In this document: piece after piece, positions 1-7,800 of the stretch | Position numbering within the stretch: the stretch's first letter is position 1 | Layout of the letters: each line of letters opens with the position of its first letter | NCBI GenBank assembly: GCA_947581845.1 | Contig: CANPVY010000311.1 | Coordinates: forward strand, 1 to 8,937 | DNA: 8,937 nucleotides | DNA from: an uncultured bacterium | GTDB taxonomy: Bacteria > Gemmatimonadota > Gemmatimonadetes > Palauibacterales > KS3-K002 | Reading direction: 5' to 3' | Made by a program: the position numbers and the translations under genes | Notes under the pieces: model-generated | Seen by the model: the letters and a program-made list of their open reading frames with translations, nothing else | What the model was told of the DNA's origin: nothing | The model's database searches: none

Positions 1-1
1 G

Positions 2-154
2 TGGCTGGCGCGGCCGGGGGCTGGGGAGCAATGGTTTGACATGGCCGGCTTTGAACATGCAGCGCTCGTGGAGCATCTTCCCCTGGACCGCTGGTTCAAA
101 CGGGGGCGCGAGCTGTTGACGATCAACCCGCGGCTGAAGAGCGCCATAACCTGA
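2..154 (+). CDS. C-terminal end of an unrecognised protein (5' end outside window)
   Basis: Frame 2 is open from the left edge to a TGA at 152-154 and gives 50 residues, starting WLARPGAGEQWF and ending NPRLKSAIT. The other two + frames are closed by stops at 37-39 and 117-119. About 78% of its codons end in G or C (39 of 50 by hand count), as expected for a real gene in this GC-rich DNA. The piece is mixed, with several charged and aromatic residues (DRWFKRGREL near the end), and has no membrane segment. I do not recognise the family. An internal ATG at 41 could only give a 37-residue peptide and has no clear Shine-Dalgarno, so a truncated tail of a longer gene is more likely. The next strong terminator on this strand is 165 nt downstream (319-350), but a promoter lies in between, so it need not belong to this gene. 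Confidence 0.45.
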   Translation, partial: WLARPGAGEQWFDMAGFEHAALVEHLPLDRWFKRGRELLTINPRLKSAIT

Positions 155-243
155 CGCCAGCGCCCTATCTAAGCCACCGATACCTCTGCCGCTGCACGCT
201 AGCAAAGGACCGTTCCGCACTCGGCGAGGCCAGTTATCTCGAC

Positions 244-255
244 GCGCTCGAGCGC
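244..255. promoter_or_regulatory. 12-bp perfect palindrome just upstream of a -35 box, possible operator
   Basis: GCGCTCGAGCGC at 244-255 reads the same on both strands and ends three bases before the TTGACA at 259-264. A dyad of this size touching a -35 hexamer is a typical position for a dimeric regulator. In GC-rich DNA such a palindrome can also occur by chance, and no second copy was seen in the window, so the operator role is inference. Confidence 0.25.
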
Positions 256-258
256 CCA

Positions 259-286
259 TTGACAGAAACCGAGATACTGCTATGCT
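259..286 (+). promoter_or_regulatory. Sigma70-type promoter with extended -10
   Basis: A consensus -35 TTGACA (259-264) is followed after 16 nt by TATGCT (281-286), which matches TATAAT at four of six positions. TG at 278-279 lies one base upstream of the -10, which is the extended -10 motif. Transcription would start near 292-295. It would meet the intrinsic terminator at 319-350 after fewer than 60 nt and, with read-through, reach the cold-shock gene at 500 with a leader of about 205 nt. This is the best promoter I can find in the non-coding parts of the window. Sigma70 consensus rules come from well-studied bacteria, so use in this organism is inferred. Confidence 0.55.
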
Positions 287-318
287 TATTCGCCGTTGAG
301 AACACCAGTGACTATTCG

Positions 319-350
319 AGGGACCTGGCTCACACGCCGGTCCCTTTTTT
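319..350 (+). terminator. Strong rho-independent terminator
   Basis: GGGACC (320-325) pairs with GGTCCC (339-344). GGC (327-329) pairs with GCC (336-338), leaving T326 bulged and a six-base loop TCACAC. A319 can also pair with T345. Six consecutive T follow at 345-350. This is the textbook G/C stem plus U-tract on the + strand. It could end the gene finishing at 154, end a short RNA started by the promoter at 259-286, or attenuate transcription into the cold-shock gene. Confidence 0.85.
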
Positions 351-499
351 CGTGTTCGCTGCGAGAACGGCTGTATCGGCGCGGCGCCAGCAGCAGCAAC
401 GGTGTGCCTAGCGCGGGGGCAAGGTCCGCGTGGAACGTGTAGTCGGTAGGTACGGCAGCGCCGGACTCCGATTACAAGAACACACAAGGAGTACGGCAG

Positions 500-712
500 A
501 TGCGTACGACCGGAAGAGTCAAGTGGTTCAACGACAGCAAGGGCTTCGGTTTCATCACGCCCGAGGACGGGCAGAAGGACTGTTTCGTCCACCATTCAGC
601 CATCCAAGTCGAAGGGTTCAAGAGCCTGAGCGAGGGTGAGCGCGTGGAGTTCGACGTCGTGCAGGGCGAGAAGGGCCCGGCGGCTGAAAACGTGACCAAA
701 CTGGGCAACTGA
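500..712 (+). CDS. CspA-family cold-shock protein
   Basis: This encodes a 70-residue single-domain cold-shock protein, the normal length for the CspA family. Such proteins form a five-stranded OB-fold barrel that binds single-stranded RNA and DNA, and they act as RNA chaperones in the cytoplasm. The family hallmarks are present: [15 protein letters not shown] at 5-19 with RNP1 as KGFGFI (14-19), RNP2 as CFVHHS (28-33, where many members have VFVHxS), and the C-terminal strand GPAAENV (59-65). The exposed aromatics W9, F10, F16, F18, F29 and H31 are at the nucleic-acid-binding positions. AAGGAG at 486-491 lies eight bases before the ATG, so the start is well supported. The gene stands alone, with long spacers on both sides. 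The upstream promoter plus terminator could give attenuation control, and Csp proteins are known antiterminators, so self-control is possible but unproven. Whether it is cold-induced or constitutive cannot be read from sequence. Confidence 0.96.
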   Translation: MRTTGRVKWFNDSKGFGFITPEDGQKDCFVHHSAIQVEGFKSLSEGERVEFDVVQGEKGPAAENVTKLGN

Positions 713-734
713 AGCCTGCATTCGCCACGGGGTA

Positions 735-757
735 TTGGCACCACCGTTGTCAGCGCG
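735..757. repeat. 23-nt dispersed repeat, copy 1
   Basis: This segment matches 1570-1592 at 20 of 23 positions in the same orientation, with an unbroken 12-nt core TGGCACCACCGT. Copy 1 lies just after csp and copy 2 in the spacer after the RRM gene. Beyond the 23 nt, similarity continues only weakly as GGCGG-rich sequence. Confidence 0.4.
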
Positions 758-947
758 ATACGGCGGACGCGGACGGTGCCGGTCCGCCATGACCCTCTAT
801 GAATCCACCTGCCCCAGCAGCACAATCAGCACATCCGGTGCCGGAGCTTTCCTCCGTGGGGTCCAGCGCGGAACTAGGCTGCGCAGGTTGCCACGATACT
901 GGTCTGTCTGGCCGTTGCATGGTGGCGTGGGCGCGCGTACGCTAGTT

Positions 948-971
948 GGGCGCAACGGCGCCCCGTGGCGC
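948..971 (+). promoter_or_regulatory. Two mutually exclusive hairpins in the RRM gene's upstream region
   Basis: GCGCCC at 958-963 can pair with GGGCGC at 948-953 (6 bp, loop AACG). Alternatively, GCGCC at 958-962 can pair with GGCGC at 967-971 (5 bp plus a possible G-U at 957/972, loop CCGT). The middle strand cannot do both at once. If 713-1087 is transcribed as a leader, this could be a small RNA switch about 115 nt before the start codon. GC-rich DNA makes such pairs easily, so a regulatory role is speculative. Confidence 0.25.
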
Positions 972-1087
972 TCCTCGCTCCGCTTCAGGCTGCAAGCAGT
1001 TGCAGCGATTGGAGATCTCGAACGTCAGTCTAGTACCAGTTGGGCGAGATTCCAGGGTGAACTATCACGTCAAGAAGGGCTCCAGAA

Positions 1088-1411
1088 ATGAATATCTACG
1101 TAGGAAACCTGTCTCGCGACGTCACCGAAGAGGATTTGCGAGGAGCTTTTGAAGCCTTCGGTCAGGTCGCATCCGTAAATGTAATAACGGACAAGTACAG
1201 CGGCGAGCCAAGAGGATTCGCATTCGTGGAGATGCCCGCTAAGGCCGAAGCCCAGTCCGCGATCAACGACCTAAACGGCAAGGAGTTGAAGGGACGAACG
1301 CTTAACGTTAATGAGGCTCGCCCCCGCTCCGAAGGGCGTCGAGGTGGAGGAGGCCGAGGTGGTGGAGGTCGAGGCGGAGGAGGCCGAGGTGGTGGGCGGC
1401 GATCCTGGTAA
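1088..1411 (+). CDS. RRM-domain RNA-binding protein with Gly/Arg-rich tail
   Basis: This 107-residue protein has one RNA recognition motif at about 1-78 and a disordered tail at 79-107. It resembles the small bacterial and cyanobacterial RNA-binding proteins (Rbp type). RNP2 is IYVGNL (3-8) and RNP1 is RGFAFVEM (42-49), with the usual RNA-stacking aromatics Y4, F44 and F46. The beta-alpha-beta layout is complete, including the helix around TEEDLRGAFEAFG (13-25) and the last strand RTLNVNEARP (70-79). The tail is GRRGGGG followed by RGGGG units, like eukaryotic RGG boxes, and ends RRSW. AGAAGGG at 1073-1079 lies eight bases before ATG 1088, which supports the start. The likely role is binding cytoplasmic RNA. 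In cyanobacteria, relatives with glycine-rich tails are cold-induced, which fits the csp gene upstream, but the 375-nt gap argues against a tight operon. The target RNA is unknown. Confidence 0.95.
   Translation: MNIYVGNLSRDVTEEDLRGAFEAFGQVASVNVITDKYSGEPRGFAFVEMPAKAEAQSAINDLNGKELKGRTLNVNEARPRSEGRRGGGGRGGGGRGGGGRGGGRRSW
1340..1396 (+). repeat. 15-bp in-frame tandem repeat encoding RGGGG units
   Basis: Three full 15-bp units and one 12-bp partial unit run from 1340. The units are cgaggtggaggaggc (1340-1354), cgaggtggtggaggt (1355-1369), cgaggcggaggaggc (1370-1384) and cgaggtggtggg (1385-1396). Each full unit encodes RGGGG. Units 1 and 3 differ at one base, and units 2 and 4 start alike, which suggests growth by slippage or duplication of a two-unit block. 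Because the unit is a multiple of three, copy changes lengthen or shorten the tail without a frameshift. Confidence 0.85.
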
Positions 1412-1569
1412 GCCGCGCTCGGACATCATAGACTCATACGACAGCGACGCTCGCGCTTATGACGCCCGAACCAGGCGCCTTCACACTGAGCGCCGCCGTG
1501 CGGCGCGAAGCCACCCACGACCTGCGGACTAGAAGTGCACGTCTAGGCGCCAGCCAACGCTTGTGGGCG

Positions 1570-1592
1570 CTGGCACCACCGTCGTCACCGCG
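1570..1592. repeat. 23-nt dispersed repeat, copy 2
   Basis: This is the partner of 735-757, identical at 20 of 23 positions in the same orientation and sharing the core TGGCACCACCGT. Its left end overlaps the 3' arm of the inverted repeat GCCAGC/GCTGGC (1549-1574), so it may be part of a structured intergenic element. Copy 1 does not show that same arm. Confidence 0.4.
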
Positions 1593-1662
1593 AGGGCGGC
1601 GGCGCATCACAGCCGTATACTCTACCGCTGGCACTCTGACAGCTTTCTGACCCTGCGTATCC

Positions 1663-1806
1663 GGCTTCCGCAGCACAATGTCGTGGTCTCGGATGTCGGC
1701 GATGGCCGCGCCACCGCCGTCCACTTGACCCCGCTTCTTCAAAACGCCGATCATATGGGCGGACATGAAGGGCAAGCCGACGTGGGTGTCGTCGGGCAAG
1801 CTATAA
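1663..1806 (-). pseudogene. Possible minus-strand gene remnant or short ORF, unrecognised
   Basis: On the minus strand a frame stays open from 1868 down to 1434 (144 codons). Its middle part, about 1663-1806, reads like ordinary protein (YSLPDDTHVGLPF, then MIGVLKKRGQVDGGG and IADIRDHDIVLRKP). In that stretch 40 of 48 codons end in G or C; the bias fades further downstream. The ATG at 1866-1868 would overlap the start of the glucan synthase, and an ATG at 1764-1766 would leave only a fragment. No Shine-Dalgarno was obvious for either. The same third-base column also serves a + strand frame, but that one is broken by stops at 1726-1728 and 1804-1806. I do not recognise the family. It may be a decayed gene, an antisense short gene, or chance. 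Confidence 0.22.
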
Positions 1807-1831
1807 CGGGCTGCGCACGGCGCACCCTGCT

Positions 1832-1836
1832 GGGAG
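1832..1836 (+). promoter_or_regulatory. Shine-Dalgarno that sets the GTG start of the glucan synthase
   Basis: GGGAG at 1832-1836 lies nine bases before GTG 1846. The frame is closed upstream by TAA at 1837-1839, so translation must start after that. The next in-frame candidate, GTG 1882, is preceded by pyrimidine-rich sequence (CTCCTCCTCA) with no Shine-Dalgarno. GTG 1846 is therefore the best start. Confidence 0.7.
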
Positions 1837-1845
1837 TAACTCGAG

Positions 1846-4800
1846 GTGAGCGCCACCGACGCTGTCATCGCTCCTCCTCAGGTGGATGAACCGATCCGCG
1901 CCGAGCTCTTCGGCATCGAGCGCCTGGAGCAACACGCCGAGAGCCTGGCTGCGGCCCAGCGCACTACCGACAGGCCTACCAGAGGACGCAAGCTCCTCCC
2001 CAGAGTCCGCGAGAACGGACGCGTGCTGCTGGCCGCGTACCGGAACATCGTCGAGGCCGTGCGGGAGAAGCGCGAGATCACGCCGGCCGAGGAGTGGCTC
2101 CTCGACAACTTCTTCGTCGTGGATGAACAGCTCCGGGAGATCCGCGACCACCTCCCGGGTGGCTACTACCGCCTGCTGCCGAAGATCGCCGAGGGCCACC
2201 TCGCTGGATACCCGCGCGTCTATGGGCTGGCCTGGGCCTACGTGGCCCATACCGACAGCCGGTTCGACCTGAAGACGCTTCAGCCATTCGTCCGCGCCTA
2301 CCAGCGCATCCAGCCGCTCACCATCGGGGAGATCTGGGCTGTAGCCATCCACCTCCGCGTGGCCCTCGTGGAGAACGTGCGGCGGCTGTCGGAGCAGATC
2401 ATCCGCGCTCGCCAGGCGCGGGCCGGGGCCGACGAGCTGGCGGATCGCCTGCTGGGCCTGAGCGGTCGGCCGGCGGAGCCCGCGGATGACGTTCTGGGCC
2501 GTCTGGACGACGCCCCGCTGGCCGGTGCCTTCGCGGTGCAGCTCATCCAGCGGCTGCGTGACCAGGACACCTCGATCATGCCGGCCCTGGCCTGGCTCAA
2601 CGAGAAGCTGAGCGCCCAGGGCACGTCGGCCAACGAAGTGGTCGCTCAGGAGCATCACGCCCAGGGCGCGGCGAACGTCACCGTCCGGAACATCATCACG
2701 AGCATGCGGTGGATGTCCTCGATCGACTGGCTCGAGTTCTTCGAGAGCGTCAGTCTGGTGGACGAAGTCCTGCGCGCCGCTCCCGGGTTCGCGGCAATGG
2801 ATTTCGCGACGCGGAACGAGTACCGGAGCCAGATCGAGCAGCTCTCGCGCCGTTCGAGGCGATCGGAGATCGAGGTGGCACGGGAAGCCATCGCCCTCGC
2901 ACGGAAGGCGGCCCGGGAACAGGGAAGACCGAAGAAGGACGCGACCGAGGATCTGGAGGGCGAGCCGGGTCTTCCTAGTGTTCCCGAGCGTGCCGAGGAA
3001 GACGTGGGGTACTACCTCGTTTCCACGGGCAGGAGGGCTTTCGAGAGGCTCGTCGGTTTTCGCGTTCCTTTGCGAATCCGACTCCGCCGCGCCATTCGCG
3101 CCCTCGCGACCGCCGCTTACCTGGGAGGAATCGCCGTCCTCACCGCGCTCCTGCTCTCCGTCCCTCTATTCTTGACCTGGAGCGCCGGGGCAGACTTCTG
3201 GAGCCTGGTTCTCCTGGGAATCCTCGGGCTCGTGCCCGCCTCTGATGTCGCGGTGTCCCTCGTTAATCGCCTGGTTCCGATTCTCGTTCCACCGAAATCG
3301 CTCCCCAAGCTCGAACTCGCCCAGGGCGTGCCTCCAGAGCTTCGCACCATGGTCGTCGTCCCCACGCTGGCCACGAACCGGGCCGATATCGAAGAACAGC
3401 TCGAGCAGCTCGAGGTGCACTACCTGGCGAATCCCGAAGGCCATCTCCATTTCGCCCTGCTTACCGACTGGTCGGACGCGCCTAGCGAGCACATGCCCAT
3501 CGACAAGGCTCTCGTCGCCGCGTTGGCCGACGGCATCGCGCGCCTCAACGAGCGCTACGGGAGTCTGCCCGGAGGCGGGGAGCGGTTCCTGCTGTTGCAT
3601 CGTCGGCGTCTCTGGAACGAGCAGGAAGGCAAGTGGATCGGCTGGGAAAGGAAGCGAGGCAAGCTCCACGAGCTTAACAGACTGCTTCGCGGCGCTGAGG
3701 ACACATCGTTCGTTCCGGTAAACGGACAGCCGCCCACAGTGCCCCAGCGCGTTCGCTACGTCATCACCCTGGACGCCGACACCCGGATTCCCAAGGGGAC
3801 GGCCTACCGCCTAGTTGGCGCGATGGCACACCCGTTGAACCGGCCGCGCTTCGACCCCCGGCAGGGCCGTGTCGTCCAGGGCTACGCCATCTTGCAGCCC
3901 CGGGTCACACCGTCGTTGCCTACGGGCCCGGGAAGCACGACCTACCAGCGGATCGTCTCGGGCCCCGGAGGTGTGGACCCCTACGCCGCCGCGGTCTCGG
4001 ATGTATATCAGGACCTCTTCGAGGAGGGGTCGTTCACGGGCAAAGGGATCTACGACGTCGATACCTTCGAGGCAGCGCTCGAGGGGAAGGTCCCGGAGAA
4101 CGCGCTGCTCAGCCACGACCTCTTCGAGGGCATCTTCGCGCGCGCCGGGCTCATGACCGACGTGGATCTTTTCGAGGAGTTCCCCGCCAACTACGAGGTG
4201 GCCGCCCGCCGCAACCATCGCTGGGTGCGAGGCGACTGGCAGCTCCTACCCTGGATCCTGGGCCAGGCTCGCGACGCCGCAGGCCGCAGGCAGAGGGTTC
4301 GCATCTCCGCCCACGGCCGCTGGAAGATGGTGGACAATCTGCGCCGCAGCCTCGCGGCACCTTCGTCCTTTCTGATGGCGGTGGCCGCCTGGAGCCTACC
4401 CGCCGCTCCCTCCCTGCTCTGGACCGGCCTGTTCGTCGGATCCGTTGCCGTGCCAGCCTTCATCCCGGTTCTCGACGGCCTCATCCCCAGGCGATTGGGT
4501 ATCTCGAAGCGCAACCACTTCCACGCCGTTTCCCACGACATCTACGTGGCCCTGACGCAGACGCTCCTGGCCATCACCATGCTGGCACACCAGGCCTGGC
4601 TGATGGTGGACGCGGTGGTTCGCACACTGTGGCGGCTGTACGTGTCGAAACGGAACCTCCTCGAGTGGGTTGCGGCCGCGCAGACGGGCTACGGAGTCGA
4701 CTTGCGGCTGCGGAGCTTCTACCGGCACCTTCGCTGGGGCGTGCTTCTCGCCGTCGCCGCCAGCGCACTCTTCGTCCCGCTCAAGCCGGGAGCCTGGGCC

Positions 4801-7800
4801 GTGGCCACGCCGTTGGTGCTCCTCTGGATGCTGTCGCCCGTCTTCGCCTGGTGGATGAGCCTCCCGTTGAAGGACCCGGAGGAGCAGATCCTCGCCCCCG
4901 ATGAGACGCGCGCCCTGCGGCTCGTCGCGCGCCGGACCTGGCGCTTCTTCGAGACGTTCGTGGACGACGAGGGTAACGCCCTTCCGCCGGACAACTTCCA
5001 GGAAGACCCCGAGTCCGTCGAAGCCCACCGCACGTCGCCGACGAATCTGGGTCTCTACCTCCTGAGCACCACCGTCGCCCACGACTTCGGCTGGATTGGG
5101 ATTCTCGACACGGCGGAACGGCTCGAGGCCACGCTGGAGACGATGACGAAACTGCGCCGCGTCCGCGGCCACTTCTTCAACTGGTACAACACCCGGGATC
5201 TTCGGCCGTTGGATCCCATGTACGTGTCCACCGTGGACAGCGGCAATCTGGCGGGACACCTAATCGCACTGGCTCAGGCGTGCCGCGGCCTCTTGCATCG
5301 CCCGCTCTTACGCCCGGAGATCCTCGAGGGGATCGGCGACGCTCTCACGCTGCTTCTCGAGTCGTTGGAGAAGGCGGAGCACCCCCAACGCACGCAGACC
5401 GTCACGGCGGAGCAGTTGAGCGAGACCGCGGAGTCGCTGTCGGACCTGCTGCGGGATCCACCGTCGTCGCTTCCCGATTGGGTTCGCCGCTTCGAGGAGC
5501 TGGAGGTCCAGGCGGAGAACCTTCTGGACATCGCCAGCACGCTCGCGAGCGACCTCAAGGACGGATCGCAATCCGAGGTTCTTATCTGGGCGACGGCCGT
5601 TCGGAACGCGGTCCGCAGCCACGCTCGCGACCTCGGTACCACCGTGCCCTGGTGCGTACGCCTCTACTCCGGCGGTGCGGCGGACGCAGTAGCTCGGGAA
5701 GGCGAGGGCCGGGCGACCCGGCTCGCCCGCTCGGCATCGTTTCTGGAGCCGTTGGTTGCCACGAGCCCCACAGCGGCCGGGCTCTCGGACCTGCTGCGCG
5801 CGGTTCACGAGGTGATCGAAAAGCGCTCCGACGTTCTGGAGCGCGAGGACAGAGACCCGATTCTCGACGATCTGGACGCGTCGTGGACGGCGGCCGCCAC
5901 CCTCAGGCACCAGCTCTCCGCCCTCGCGCTGCTCGCCGAGCAGATAGTCGAGACCATGGACTTCGGATTCCTCTTCGACTCCTCACGCAAGCTCTTCTCT
6001 ATCGGCTACCGCGTGGCCGAAGGCACCCTCGATCCCAGCAGCTACGACCTACTGGCCTCCGAGGCCAGGCTGGCGAGCTTCGTGGCCATCGCCAAGGGCG
6101 ACGTAGCGCCCCGGCACTGGTTCCTCCTCGGCCGGTTCCTCACGCCGGTAGGGGGTGGTGCGGCCCTCGTCTCCTGGTCGGGGTCGATGTTCGAGTACCT
6201 GATGCCGCTGCTCGTGATGGAGCAGCCGGCCCGGAGCCTTCTGGACCTCACCAGTCGCCTCGTGGTGGGGCGCCAGATCCGCTACGGTGCCGAGCGGGGA
6301 GTCCCGTGGGGGGTCTCGGAATCGGGCTATAACGTTCGCGACCTCGATCTCACGTATCAGTACTCCGCTTTCGGCGTGCCCGGCTTGGGGCTCAAGCGGG
6401 GGCTGTTCGAAGATGTGGTGGTCGCTCCCTACGCCACCGCGCTCGCGGCCATGCTGGATCCCAGGGCCGCGCTGACCAACTTCGCCCGCCTCGAGGAGGC
6501 CGACGCGCTGGGTGCCTACGGCTTCTATGAAGCACTCGACTACACCCCCTCGCGGCTGCCGGAGCAGGCCCGGGTGGCCGTGGTCCGGGCATACATGACC
6601 CACCATCAGGGGATGGTCCTCGTTGCCCTGGGGAACGTGGTTCACGACGGGCTGACCCGGCGGCGCTTCCACTCCCATCCCATGGTCCAGGCGGCGGAGC
6701 TCCTGCTCCAGGAACGCACGCCGCGTTCGGTGAGTGTGACCCGGCCTCGGGGTGAGGAGGTTCGGGAGGCCACGCTGGTCCGCGACCTCGTCCTCCCCAC
6801 GCTGCGGCGATTCGAGTCGCCGCACGACATCACGCCCCGCACGCATCTGCTCTCCAACGGCCGCTACACCGTCATGGTCACGGCGGCGGGCTCCGGGTTC
6901 AGCCGCTGGCGGAACCTCGCCGTTACCCGCTGGCGCGAGGACACGACGCGTGACCTTTGGGGCACGTTCGTCTTCCTGCGTGACGCGGAGACCGGCGACG
7001 TCTGGTCCGCCGGCTTCCAGCCGAGCGGCAGCGAAGCGGACCACTACGACGTCGTCTACTCCGAGGACCGGGCCAAGATCATCCAGCGGCACCGGTCTCT
7101 CACGATCACGCTCGAGATCGTCGTCTCCCCCGAGGACGATGCCGAGCTGCGCCGGTTGACGGTGACCAATCTCGAGGACCGGGACCGCGAGATCGATTTC
7201 ACATCCTACGCCGAGATCGTGCTGGCTCCGCAGGGCGCCGACCTGGCCCACCCTGCCTTCTCGAACCTCTTCGTCGAGACCGAGTTCGTTCCCGAGCTCG
7301 GCACCCTCCTCGCGACTCGCCGGCCGCGTTCGGCGGACGAGCCTCAGGTCTGGCTCGCCCACCTGGTCGCGGTGGAGGGAGAGACGGTCGACACGTTGCA
7401 GTACGAGAGCGACCGCGCACGCTTTCTGGGCCGGGGCCGCGGGGTTCGAACGCCGCTCTGCGTGATCGACGGGGGGCCCCTCTCCGATACGGCGGGTACC
7501 GTTCTGGATCCCATCGTCAGCCTCCGGCAGCGGGTGGCGATCCCCCACGGCGAGACGGTCAACCTCGTGTTCACCACGCTCGTAGCGTCGTCCCGGGACG
7601 AGGCGCTCGAGATCGCCGAGAAGTACCGCGAGCCGGCCACGTTCGAGCGCGAGAGCTCGTTGGCCTGGACCCAGGCCCAGGTCCAGCTGCACCACCTGCG
7701 GATCACCCAGGACGAAGCGCACCTCTTCCAGCGTCTGGCCAATCGCCTGCTTTACGCGGATCCCACGCTGCGCGCCGCGCCGCGCGTGCTGGCCAGAAAC

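Larger units (their letters stand above)
155..499. other. Intergenic region with promoter, terminator and csp leader
   Basis: No supported protein gene lies in these 345 nt. The left part (155-243) shows nothing recognisable. 244-286 holds a palindrome and a promoter, 319-350 an intrinsic terminator, and 351-499 runs into the cold-shock gene. The last part is GC-rich with self-complementary GGCGC/GCGCC segments near 379-389 and ends in a good Shine-Dalgarno, AAGGAG at 486-491. No second promoter with a recognisable -35/-10 pair was found between the terminator and the gene. Confidence 0.6.
713..1087. other. Long spacer between csp and RRM gene: hairpins, likely leader of the RRM gene
   Basis: I see no supported gene in these 375 nt; the open frames have no Shine-Dalgarno and no recognisable product. 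Near the left end GGCGGAC (762-768) can pair with GTCCGCC (782-788), and an overlapping GCGGAC (769-774) can compete for the same partner. No T-run follows, so this is at best a weak or factor-dependent terminator for csp. A copy of a sequence also found at 1570-1592 lies at 735-757. Two mutually exclusive GC-rich hairpins lie at 948-971. The right end carries the Shine-Dalgarno of the RRM gene. No convincing -35/-10 pair was found, so the RRM gene's promoter is not located. Confidence 0.55.
1412..1845. other. Long spacer before the glucan synthase gene
   Basis: No confident gene lies in these 434 nt. A perfect 7-bp hairpin, GCGCCGC (1490-1496) with GCGGCGC (1500-1506) and loop CGT, could contribute to ending RRM-gene transcription but has no T-run. 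GCCAGC (1549-1554) and GCTGGC (1569-1574) form a second inverted repeat with a 14-nt loop. The second copy of the 23-nt repeat is at 1570-1592. A minus-strand segment at about 1663-1806 has coding-like codon use. The glucan synthase Shine-Dalgarno is at the right end. TATACT at 1616-1621 could be a -10 box, but I see no partner -35. Confidence 0.5.

Noticed and set aside
155..318. tRNA or other structured RNA gene in the first spacer
   Set aside because: No cloverleaf arms, T-loop or anticodon stem could be found on either strand; only the promoter, palindrome and terminator stand out.
430..639. 69-codon + strand frame overlapping csp
   Set aside because: It runs out of frame through the cold-shock gene, which has clear RNP motifs and its own Shine-Dalgarno.
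735..1091. 118-codon + strand frame in the csp-RRM spacer
   Set aside because: No Shine-Dalgarno or recognisable motif; the stretch holds hairpins and is better read as a leader region.
1340..1396. Tandem repeats as a possible CRISPR-like array
   Set aside because: Units are 15 bp, contiguous without spacers, and encode the Gly/Arg tail of the RRM protein.
1616..1621. TATACT as a promoter for the glucan synthase gene
   Set aside because: A good -10 hexamer, but no acceptable -35 sequence lies 15-19 nt upstream, and it is 225 nt from the start codon.
713..1845. Transposon or insertion sequence remnants in the spacers
   Set aside because: No terminal inverted repeats, target duplications or transposase motifs were seen; the only repeat is the short 23-nt pair.
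1801..2658. 285-codon minus-strand frame across the glucan synthase start
   Set aside because: In register with the real gene's codons for nearly all its length, so it is explained as a shadow of conserved N-terminal coding sequence.
4396..5259. 287-codon minus-strand frame
   Set aside because: Same register-shadow of the glucan synthase gene; it crosses membrane and linker segments of the real protein and has no start signal.
5280..6332. 350-codon + strand frame
   Set aside because: Out of frame with the glucan synthase, rich in Arg/Gly/Pro/Ala as expected for a shifted GC-rich frame, and without a Shine-Dalgarno.
6049..7722. 557-codon open frame on the minus strand
   Set aside because: Its codons are in exact register with the glucan synthase codons on the other strand. 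In that register it is only broken where the real gene uses TTA, CTA or TCA, which are rare in this GC-rich gene. The product is low-complexity and unlike any known family.
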